A stretch of DNA of 64,000 nucleotides from Psychrobacter sp. Cmf 22.2. Lineage in GTDB: Bacteria > Pseudomonadota > Gammaproteobacteria > Pseudomonadales > Moraxellaceae. This document shows positions 17,223-24,521 of the stretch, piece after piece. How positions within the stretch are numbered: the stretch's first letter is position 1; every line of letters begins with the position of its first letter. The notes beneath the pieces were generated by a model. That model saw only the letters and a program-made list of their open reading frames with translations. It did no database searches and was not told the DNA's origin. The stretch is from NCBI RefSeq assembly GCF_001921745.1, contig NZ_MRYA01000002.1, positions 248,001 to 312,000 on the forward strand. Direction: 5' to 3'. A program made the translations under genes and the position numbers.

Positions 17223-18479
17223 ATGACAGTGACGGACAATATTAATAATCAAAAAGCCGTAGAGACAAGTGATCAAGACGCGCCCGTATTGTTTGAGACC
17301 GAGTCGACAGACTGTGGTCATCTAATTGGCATTATGACGCTTAACACACCAAAGTCTCTCAATGCACTTAGCGTTGAGATGTGTCAGTTACTCGCCCAGC
17401 AGCTAGAGCAATGGGAGCGTGACGATCAGGTGGTAGCGCTAGTCTTAAAAGGGGCAGGCGATAAGGCGTTTTGTGCTGGCGGTGATATTCGTAAGCTGTA
17501 TGACAGTATGTCTACCAGCGCGCCATTACCCAACCCTTATGCAACTGAGTTTTTCAGCCATGAGTATCGCTTATATAGGCAGATGCACTTTTATTCTAAG
17601 CCATTAATACTCTGGGGTGACGGTATTATCATGGGCGGCGGTATGGGATTGATGGCTGGCTGTAGTCATCGATTGGTTACTGAGCGCACCCGATTTGCTA
17701 TGCCAGAAGTGACTATTGGACTGTTCCCTGACGCTTCTGGCAGTTGGTTTTTGCAGCGTATGCCAGCTAAGACAGGGTTGTTTTTAGGGCTAACGGGTGC
17801 GATGTGTAATGGCAATGACGCGCTATTAGCCAATCTTGCAGAGTATGCCGTCGATAGTCAGGATTATGATGCCATCATCCAGCGTCTAAAACAGAGTAAT
17901 TGGCAAGCATCAGCTGATAGCACAGATAAATGTCATCAGCACAGCGCTCACAGTATCGTTAGCCGTGCATTAGCTGCCCAGCCTGTCGCTGAATTGCCTG
18001 CTAGCAAATTAGCGACTTATTGGCAATCGATTGGACAGTTGATGAACAGCGGCGGACTAGGAGATATCGACGCGATCCTACAAAGCGATGAAGCATTGGC
18101 AAAACTAGATGAAGACTTTGCCAATGACAGCTGGACACAGCGTGCGGTGAGCACTTATCGACATGGCTGTCCTGTGACCATCGCTTTGACGTATGCGCTT
18201 TATCATAAAGTTGCTGACTTATCGATAGAGCAGGTTTTGTATCTAGAGACCAATGTAGCGGTACATTGCGCCGCCAATCCTGACTTCAAAGAAGGGGTAC
18301 GGGCATTATTGATTGATAAAGACCGTACGCCTAACTGGTCACGCTCATTAGCGGACTGTCTCAGTACCGAAGGGCAAGAATACATACATCAGCATTTTAC
18401 CAACCCTTATGCTAAAGATGAGCATCCTTTGGGCGATTGGTTGGGTGATAAAGCCTTAGCCAGCCAGCTTGTGCGTTAA
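17223..18479 (+). CDS. 3-hydroxyisobutyryl-CoA hydrolase
   Basis: A 418-aa crotonase superfamily member of the HIBYL-CoA hydrolase branch, releasing free 3-hydroxyisobutyrate and CoA. It is longer than hydratases and has the branch-specific pattern: LNTPKSLNALSVEM, FCAGGDIRKLYD, GDGIIMGGGMGLMAGCSHRLVTERTRFAMPEVTIGLFPDASGSWFL, and the late FKEGVRALLIDKDRTPNW. The catalytic glutamate is in MPEVTIG. An N-terminal 25-residue extension precedes the domain. The gene lies 59 bp after the hydratase. Removing CoA here is the step that distinguishes valine degradation from other branched-chain pathways. Confidence 0.93.
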   Translation: MTVTDNINNQKAVETSDQDAPVLFETESTDCGHLIGIMTLNTPKSLNALSVEMCQLLAQQLEQWERDDQVVALVLKGAGDKAFCAGGDIRKLYDSMSTSAPLPNPYATEFFSHEYRLYRQMHFYSKPLILWGDGIIMGGGMGLMAGCSHRLVTERTRFAMPEVTIGLFPDASGSWFLQRMPAKTGLFLGLTGAMCNGNDALLANLAEYAVDSQDYDAIIQRLKQSNWQASADSTDKCHQHSAHSIVSRALAAQPVAELPASKLATYWQSIGQLMNSGGLGDIDAILQSDEALAKLDEDFANDSWTQRAVSTYRHGCPVTIALTYALYHKVADLSIEQVLYLETNVAVHCAANPDFKEGVRALLIDKDRTPNWSRSLADCLSTEGQEYIHQHFTNPYAKDEHPLGDWLGDKALASQLVR

Positions 18480-18575
18480 AAGCTTATAGGCTCATTATAA
18501 GAATCAGGTATAAATTAAAAAACGTAAAACTATGTGTAGCAATGTCTGCATAAGCAATCATCAAGGAGCGATGAG

Positions 18576-19544
18576 ATGGGTACAAAGGATACAGATTTAA
18601 GTAACACAGAATCAAATACTACTACGTCCGATAGTGAGGTTAAGCCAAATATCGCCTTTATTGGGCTTGGTAACATGGGCGCACCGATGGCAGAGAACTT
18701 GCTAAAAGCTGGTTATACGCTATCTGTCTATGACTTATCTGCGGACGCAACTCAGCGTTTGGAGCAAGCGGGTGCTAGCGTTGCAGATAGCCCTAAGAGT
18801 GCTGCGAGCAATGCACAAGTTGTCATCAGCATGCTGCCTGCTGGCAAGCACGTCCACTCTGTCTATTTAGGTGACAGCGGTGATAATGGTTTGTTGGCAG
18901 AGTTACCCAAAGGCACATTGGTTATCGATAGCAGTACCATCGCTGCCGCTGATGCAAGATTGGTGGCAGAGGCAGCAAGTAAGTTTGATATAGACTTCTT
19001 GGATGCTCCAGTCTCTGGCGGTACGGGCGGCGCCATCGCTGGTAGTTTGACTTTTATCGTCGGTGGCAGTGCTGAGGCGTTTGCTAAAGCTGAGCCGATA
19101 CTTGCCGTCATGGGCAAAAACATCTTTCATGCAGGCGAGCATGGCGCTGGCCAAGTCGCTAAAATCTGTAACAATATGCTCTTAGGGATACTAATGGCAG
19201 GGACGGCAGAAGCGATAAATTTGGGAGTAAAAAACGGCTTAGACCCTAAAGTCTTATCAGATATAATGCTGCAAAGCTCAGGTCGCAACTGGACGCTGGA
19301 GGTTTATAACCCTTATCCAAAAGTGCTAGAAAATGTCCCTTCTAGCAATGGCTATAAAGGAGGGTTTATGAGTAAGCTTATGCAAAAAGATCTTAATCTT
19401 GCCATGCAAACCGCAAAAGACACTGATGTTGAGACGCCAATGGGCGCTAAGGCCACAGAGCTCTATGAAGCCCATGCACGCGATAATGGCGACAGGGATT
19501 TCTCTAGTATCATGGCCCATCATGATCATTCAGTATTGTCTTAA
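18576..19544 (+). CDS. mmsB: 3-hydroxyisobutyrate dehydrogenase
   Basis: A 322-aa NAD-dependent beta-hydroxyacid dehydrogenase that oxidises 3-hydroxyisobutyrate to methylmalonate semialdehyde, the substrate of MmsA. The Rossmann motif is IAFIGLGNMGAPMAENLLKAGY (about residues 25-45). The substrate-binding DAPVSGGTGGA and the catalytic lysine in GAGQVAKICNNMLLG are present. About 22 serine/threonine-rich residues precede the Rossmann fold, longer than usual. The ATG at 18576 has AAGGAG upstream. It is the last gene of the cluster and ends before a bidirectional terminator. Confidence 0.95.
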   Translation: MGTKDTDLSNTESNTTTSDSEVKPNIAFIGLGNMGAPMAENLLKAGYTLSVYDLSADATQRLEQAGASVADSPKSAASNAQVVISMLPAGKHVHSVYLGDSGDNGLLAELPKGTLVIDSSTIAAADARLVAEAASKFDIDFLDAPVSGGTGGAIAGSLTFIVGGSAEAFAKAEPILAVMGKNIFHAGEHGAGQVAKICNNMLLGILMAGTAEAINLGVKNGLDPKVLSDIMLQSSGRNWTLEVYNPYPKVLENVPSSNGYKGGFMSKLMQKDLNLAMQTAKDTDVETPMGAKATELYEAHARDNGDRDFSSIMAHHDHSVLS

Positions 19545-19596
19545 ACCTATCTACTTGTCTTAAGACAGTACGTTGCTCGTTCATGCAGCATTACAC

Positions 19597-19636
19597 AAAA
19601 AAGGTCTTCATTATAATAATAGTGAAGACCTTTTTT
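19597..19636. terminator. bidirectional terminator between mmsB and the IclR regulator
   Basis: Perfect 12-bp stem AAAAGGTCTTCA / TGAAGACCTTTT with A and T runs on both sides; it serves both converging genes. Confidence 0.9.
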
Positions 19637-19652
19637 ATGCAAGACACAAAAG

Positions 19653-20411
19653 CTAACTTTGTAATTCGTAAACCAGTGCTTGTATATCCTGCGCTGCTGT
19701 TTGTAAGCGTGGTACATGTTCGAGTAGATCATCTAAAGACACTCGCACAGTAGGTGCGTGCACATATAAAGATGCCAAATACCGCGATTTTTTATCTAAG
19801 ATTGGTACTGATACCGCTACCATCTCTGAGATAAATTCTTCATTATCTACACCGACTCCCATCTTAGCAATATGATCAAGTTCAGTATTTAATGCATCAA
19901 TATCTACAATAGTGTTCTTGGTAAATTTATTTAACGTCAGATTGCTTAGCATCTTGCGCCGACTCGAAGCTGAAAGCTGGCTCAAATAAAGTTTGCCAGT
20001 TGCTGTACACCACATAGGAGATTTGGATCCAACAGGCAAGTATATTTGTAGGGGCAATGAGGTTGTCACACGATTGGTATAGACCATGTTCATATGATAG
20101 GGAATACCGATACCACAGGTCTCTTGAATATCTTCGACCAGTTTTTGCAAAATAACTTCACGCTCATTAAAGAACTGACGCTGTTGCCACAATGCCACGC
20201 TCAAATTGCGCACCCGCTTACCAGGAATGATACCGCCACCAATATCAACAGCTACAAATCCTTCATCGACCAAATTTTGGATCAAACGATGAATCGTCGG
20301 TTTCGGTATATCAAGCTCTTGTGATAGCTCAAGTGGAGAGATGGGTTTAGGTGCATAGGATATCTTTTCTATAATCTCTAATACACGCGTAATTGAAGAT
20401 ACTTTAGGCAT
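19653..20411 (-). CDS. IclR-family transcriptional regulator
   Basis: A 252-aa regulator with an N-terminal winged helix (PISPLELSQELDIPKPTIHRLIQNLVDEGFV, about residues 22-53) and a C-terminal ligand-binding GAF-like IclR domain (PMWCTATGKLYLSQL, VDNEEFISEMVAVSVPI). IclR proteins usually control neighbouring catabolic operons in response to a small acid. It converges on the valine cluster, so it is a candidate regulator of mmsA-mmsB, but this is inference; it could instead act on the divergent carO side. The ATG at 20411 is used. Confidence 0.88.
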   Translation of the reverse strand: MPKVSSITRVLEIIEKISYAPKPISPLELSQELDIPKPTIHRLIQNLVDEGFVAVDIGGGIIPGKRVRNLSVALWQQRQFFNEREVILQKLVEDIQETCGIGIPYHMNMVYTNRVTTSLPLQIYLPVGSKSPMWCTATGKLYLSQLSASSRRKMLSNLTLNKFTKNTIVDIDALNTELDHIAKMGVGVDNEEFISEMVAVSVPILDKKSRYLASLYVHAPTVRVSLDDLLEHVPRLQTAAQDIQALVYELQS

Positions 20412-20956
20412 ATAGGTAGCTTAATAATAGGTGATAGATAACATTATGTATCGTATGATTAGTCACGCTAACGATTTGGAGCGGCTATCATAAGACAAAC
20501 GCTATGATTTATATTATAAAAGAAAATAAGTAATAAATGTCAGAGGTATCACAAACTTTTTTTGAGAGCAACTATTGATACATCAGCTGACAAATCACAA
20601 CAAACAGAAGTAATAAACTATATAACCGTTATTGTGTTAATTTGTCAGGTAAGACATTATGTTTACATACTTTGCAGTACTGTTGCACAAGCTTTTAGTA
20701 TTTAGAGTGTATGTATGCATGCTTTTATTTACTTTGAGAGAATCGTGTAACGGCAGGGCGATGTTTTACAGGTTCGTGTAGCAATTATTACAATTTCTAT
20801 GCAATCTTTACATAATGGCAAATAAAATGCCTCTATTGAGGGGTGACTTTTGGAGCCAAAATTGTTTTAATCTGCTCAACAAAACGATTGTTTAAAATAC
20901 AGAAGAAGTAATCGTTTTTTTGGGGCTAGTTATTTCATATCTTTAGGAGAACAACC
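20412..20956. other. intergenic region upstream of carO (545 bp)
   Basis: A long AT-rich region between the divergent iclR-family gene and carO. No open frame or tRNA is visible. Near carO there is CCTC-TATT-GAGG (about 20831-20842), and two related stretches, ATTGTTTTAAT and ATTGTTTAAAAT. A terminator-like hairpin follows (listed separately). A regulated long leader or a small RNA is possible but unproven. Confidence 0.5.
20881..20920 (+). promoter_or_regulatory. terminator-like hairpin in the carO leader
   Basis: A 9-bp perfect inverted repeat AAAACGATT / AATCGTTTT with a 20-base loop ends in a run of seven T, only about 36 bases before the carO start and 24 before its ribosome-binding site. 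As written it is a weak intrinsic terminator in the leader, compatible with attenuation; alternatively it is an operator. Confidence 0.45.
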
Positions 20957-21883
20957 ATGAAAATTATTAAACTAACTGCAATTTCAGCCGCTGTCCTAGC
21001 GTCAACTGCTGCTTTAGCCGCTGAGCCTGTAATCGTTGTAGATGATACTCAAGCTGCAACTGCAGATGCTGTAGTATATGAAGCTGAGCCTGTAGCTGTT
21101 GCCTATGATGCAGAGCCAGTTGCTTATGAAGCTGAATCAGCTCCTGCCGCTTATAACAACGACGCTGGTATCATCCGTAACACTACTGGTGCTATCTTCG
21201 GTGGTACTAAGACTCTATTTAACACAGCTATCAACCCAGCTGCAGTTAGCGCAGAAGTCGGTACGCTAGGTTACGGTGCTAACGTAGCATGGAGCATGAA
21301 CGACAAAACTGAATTACAAGCTGGTTGGGCAGGTGGTGACGTTGCTGACCTTTTTGGCGGTGACTTCGATGCAAAAGATATAAACTATGATGTGGATACT
21401 GATTTTAGCAACCCATACCTAGGCGTACAACTACGTCCTGCTAGCAATTGGCTTACTGTAGGTGCTGGTGTTATCGTACCTGACAACGACATCGATGTAC
21501 GTGCTAATGCTGAAGGCGACGGCTATTACAGTATTGATGGACAAAAGTACTATGCTGGTCAAGCTAGTATAGACCAAAGCACTGCTGAAGACTTTGGTGG
21601 TGATAACGTTGGTAATTTAGAAGGTTCATTAGAGCATCGTAATAAACTAGCTCCTTATGCTACTATCGGCTTCCGTCCTAACATCAATAATAACTGGGGC
21701 GTATTCGGTGAGCTAGGCGCTGCTTATCTAGGTAAAGTAGATGCTGATGTTCGTTACACTGGCGAAGGTGGTAATGAAGTTGCTGCACAAGATGCTGCTC
21801 GTGAAGCAGAAGCAGAGCTAGAAGATAAGAACTGGTTAGAGTGGATGCCAATTGTTAAAGTTGGTGCAACTTACCGCTTCTAA
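20957..21883 (+). CDS. carO: CarO-family outer-membrane beta-barrel protein
   Basis: A 308-aa outer-membrane protein with a clear signal peptide (cleavage after about residue 21, ALAA) and a terminal phenylalanine, typical of barrels. It matches the pattern I remember for Acinetobacter CarO, the ornithine-uptake/carbapenem-susceptibility protein: SAEVGTLGYG, YYSIDGQKYYAGQA, NKLAPYATIGFRP, NNWGVFGELGAAYLG, AQDAAREAEAE and WMPIVKVGATYRF. Between signal peptide and barrel is an Ala/Glu/Pro/Tyr-rich segment (about residues 36-66) made of near repeats of YEAEPVA, which I do not recall in CarO. The ATG has AGGAGA upstream. A strong terminator follows. Substrate role here is unproven. Confidence 0.85.
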   Translation: MKIIKLTAISAAVLASTAALAAEPVIVVDDTQAATADAVVYEAEPVAVAYDAEPVAYEAESAPAAYNNDAGIIRNTTGAIFGGTKTLFNTAINPAAVSAEVGTLGYGANVAWSMNDKTELQAGWAGGDVADLFGGDFDAKDINYDVDTDFSNPYLGVQLRPASNWLTVGAGVIVPDNDIDVRANAEGDGYYSIDGQKYYAGQASIDQSTAEDFGGDNVGNLEGSLEHRNKLAPYATIGFRPNINNNWGVFGELGAAYLGKVDADVRYTGEGGNEVAAQDAAREAEAELEDKNWLEWMPIVKVGATYRF

Positions 21884-21930
21884 TCTGATGACAGTTTAAG
21901 TACTGTTGTTAGAAGAAAAGCAAGTATATA

Positions 21931-21962
21931 AAAAACGACCCTCTTTAGGGTCGTTTTTTTTC
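21931..21962 (+). terminator. Rho-independent terminator after carO
   Basis: Perfect stem AAAAACGACCCT / AGGGTCGTTTTT with a very short loop and T run. Confidence 0.95.
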
Positions 21963-22028
21963 GTCTATAATAAAGTATCGATAGTGGTAGATATTAAATG
22001 TTTTGATAACTTATCAATGTTTAGAATC

Positions 22029-22787
22029 TTAAAATACTACGACTGTTTGATAAGAGGATAAAACGACGATTTGATAAGGAAGTGGCTGATGGTCAGTCAG
22101 AGTGACAAGCGACTTATCTTGTTCAAGGTTAGTGGCGATATCAGAGATAAGATGTTGGTAGTTTATCCCCAGCCCTTGCGCAAGTGTATGATGGTTAATC
22201 TTGATAAAGCTCTCTTTTACTTGCCAAAGTAGCCTGACAACAGTATCACGCTGATCTATTGGTAGTGCTTGTAATAGCGTGATTTCGTCAGGATGATAAA
22301 AACGCTGGGCTACGTGCCAAGCAACTTTATTGGTTTCTATGTCAATACCAACCGTACGTTGATGACTAATGACGACTGCAACCTTAGTAATAGGATGGTT
22401 ATCATTTATGTTGCCATTACTTGAATGGCTAAAGCACACATAGTGTTTATTATTATTGAGACGATAGGGAAATTGAGATTCGTTTAAAGTATCATATATT
22501 TCTAATTTAATGAGAAGCTCTTGTAGTAATTGACGTACACCTAAGCGTTGCTGTCGACGTTGTCTTTGGGCGTTCTTTTGTACTGACGTACAAGAATTAT
22601 GTGCATCGTATTGCCATTTGCGAGTAGAAAAGTTGGTAGGATGGGTGCGTAGAGTATTAGCTGTTAATAATACAGACAGTTTATCCCACAAGCGTAGGTC
22701 CATAGGTATGCTCACGTGAGCAGTTGCACACCACGTCGTAGGACTAAGCTGCGTATATTGAATGTCATAAAGATGCGGAATTTGCAT
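22029..22787 (-). CDS. 4'-phosphopantetheinyl transferase (Sfp type)
   Basis: A 252-aa enzyme that would transfer phosphopantetheine from CoA to a serine on carrier proteins. The family motifs are present: VGIDIETNK (Mg-binding aspartate and glutamate), FYHPDEITLL and LLWQVKESFIK (W-x-x-KE-S). A conserved NISHS-like element appears as FSHSSNG. It lies alone between carO and a Pal-like gene, with no polyketide or peptide synthetase in the window, so its carrier protein must be elsewhere. The N-terminal third is poorly conserved. The ATG at 22787 is used; the ribosome-binding site is weak. Confidence 0.82.
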   Translation of the reverse strand: MQIPHLYDIQYTQLSPTTWCATAHVSIPMDLRLWDKLSVLLTANTLRTHPTNFSTRKWQYDAHNSCTSVQKNAQRQRRQQRLGVRQLLQELLIKLEIYDTLNESQFPYRLNNNKHYVCFSHSSNGNINDNHPITKVAVVISHQRTVGIDIETNKVAWHVAQRFYHPDEITLLQALPIDQRDTVVRLLWQVKESFIKINHHTLAQGLGINYQHLISDIATNLEQDKSLVTLTDHQPLPYQIVVLSSYQTVVVF

Positions 22788-22834
22788 AATTTATAGATCA
22801 AGCATTAGAGATGCAAAACGACGGATAAAATTGT

Positions 22835-22869
22835 AAAAGCCCAACAATAACATTCTTGTTGGGCTTTTG
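22835..22869 (-). terminator. terminator after the Pal-like gene
   Basis: Perfect 13-bp stem AAAAGCCCAACAA / TTGTTGGGCTTTT with an 8-base loop; it lies just downstream of the minus-strand OmpA/Pal-like gene and ahead of the PPTase gene on the same strand. Confidence 0.9.
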
Positions 22870-22918
22870 ATATTAGAATATCTTTTAATAAAAATGTAAT
22901 GAACGTCTCTACTAAAGA

Positions 22919-23461
22919 CTAGTAAGAAAGCTCAGCGCGGCGGTTTTGTGCATAGGCTTGTTCAGTCGTGCCAGCGACAGCAGGGCGCTCTTCGCCATAA
23001 CTTATGACCCGTATGTTGTTGATGTTGACACCTTGAGCAGCAAGATAGTTACGTGCTGCTTGTGCACGGCGCTCACCGAGAGCCATATTGTACTCGCGGC
23101 TACCACGCTCGTCAGTGTGGCCTGCAATCACAACCCCAGCGGCAGGGTTTGAGTTGAGCAAACTTGCGTGCTGATTTAGTACACTGGCTGCTTGTGGAGT
23201 GATTTCGCTACTATCAAAAGCGAAGTAAACCACGGCTTGTAAATTGTCAGCGTCAGTCACGATAGCACTTGAATTGTCTACGACTACAGCGCCCGTATAA
23301 CCAGCTTGCCCACCTGGGATACCTAGAGGCGCCACAACGACTTCTGAAGTAGCGCGCTTGGTGGCACAACCAGTTGTTAGGGCAACCGCACCTGACAACA
23401 GAGCAAGTGTAGCGATTTTTGCAAAACGACTATTAGATACTGAGTGAGAGTAAACTGACAT
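22919..23461 (-). CDS. OmpA/Pal-like peptidoglycan-associated lipoprotein
   Basis: A 180-aa outer-membrane lipoprotein with a signal peptide ending in the lipobox LTTGC, so Cys32 would be lipidated. The C-terminal OmpA-like domain carries VYFAFDSSEITPQ, the diaminopimelate-binding GHTDERGSREYNMALGERRAQAARNYL, and NRRAEL. This matches Pal-type proteins that tie the outer membrane to peptidoglycan. It is not beside tolB here, so whether it is the main Pal or a second OmpA-like lipoprotein is unclear. The ATG at 23461 has AGGAG about 5-6 bases upstream. Transcribed as a single gene. Confidence 0.9.
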   Translation of the reverse strand: MSVYSHSVSNSRFAKIATLALLSGAVALTTGCATKRATSEVVVAPLGIPGGQAGYTGAVVVDNSSAIVTDADNLQAVVYFAFDSSEITPQAASVLNQHASLLNSNPAAGVVIAGHTDERGSREYNMALGERRAQAARNYLAAQGVNINNIRVISYGEERPAVAGTTEQAYAQNRRAELSY

Positions 23462-23667
23462 AATGAGCTCCTAAAATTTTAATAGAATTGTTTTTTTTGG
23501 AATACTTGCAATAAAACTCAGGCATAAATGCCCACAGTAAAATCAATGTTACGTTATGTAAATAACATTACCACAAATCATGTCAAAATTTGTCAACTAT
23601 TACAATATGCTTTTAGCAACTTTTAGTGAGAATCCGTAATTTGATCACCTACGCTGCTACAAAATAC

Positions 23668-24267
23668 TCACCAACGATGCTTATCCCAATTTTCAGGATT
23701 GGCCCAATAGTCGGCATTTAGCCAATTTGGTAGCCTTTTATAATCATATAAATTAAATTGCCATAGTGTTAACGATGCTGGCAAGTTTGAAGATGAGCTA
23801 GGCTGACGAGTGTCACCCAAAAGATTAAGCGGCGTAAAACCATAAGCTCGTAGATCTAAAGTACTATCAAGGACGATAAGTAGGTGAGCAGCATAAAGGT
23901 CGCGGTAGCGCATGAGTAAAGGAATAGAGGCATGTAATATATCTGATGATAGATTAGGTAGCCAAAAGCAGGCAAGCTGATAGCGCTGTAATTGCTGCTT
24001 CGTATTTAGCTCTGATAATGTAGATAAATGGACTAAAATGTCCGTCTCATCGTTGTTCAGATTTAACTGTGACTCTAATTCAGTCATCATTTTTTGATCT
24101 TTAGCTATCCATAATAACTTAAATAACTTAAAAGTTTCTTGCCTGTTTTCGTCACCTGTTTCATCACTTGAGTATTCAAGAGTAGGTAACAGTGCCTCGA
24201 TATATTCCCTCAGTATTGTGAGAGCCGTCATACCAAGGTCAGTTGCGTTTGCCGAGAGGTCAGTCAT
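23668..24267 (-). CDS. DUF6231-like conserved protein
   Basis: A 199-aa soluble protein. The ending (LTLWQFNLYDYKRLPNWLNADYWANPENWDKHRW, split here as LTLWQFNLYDYKRLPNWLN and ADYWANPENWDKHRW) resembles a gammaproteobacterial family I know as DUF6231, where a C-terminal ANPENW/F..KxRW signature is characteristic. The middle LLMRYRDLYAAHLLIVLD is also family-like. No catalytic motif can be named and the function is unknown. The family assignment is from memory and moderate in certainty. It is divergent from pepN, with its ATG at 24267. Confidence 0.65.
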   Translation of the reverse strand: MTDLSANATDLGMTALTILREYIEALLPTLEYSSDETGDENRQETFKLFKLLWIAKDQKMMTELESQLNLNNDETDILVHLSTLSELNTKQQLQRYQLACFWLPNLSSDILHASIPLLMRYRDLYAAHLLIVLDSTLDLRAYGFTPLNLLGDTRQPSSSSNLPASLTLWQFNLYDYKRLPNWLNADYWANPENWDKHRW

Positions 24268-24521
24268 AGAGTATTGTCAGCTGATAAATAGATGGGTTTT
24301 ATTTTATTATAAAGGATAAATATAGAGTTTGGCGACCGATCTTAAAACAGGTTTGCGCTTGAAATCTCGTAGATTAGGCCAATTTAGCAGTATAATTAAG
24401 TACTATATAATACTTTGTATATGTAGAGCATAGCTCAATCTGTAGTTTTGCTCGATAGCTATGCTTATTATAATGACAACCATCGCTTAAAATGTATCTA
24501 TCCCGAATAATAGGAACCTTT

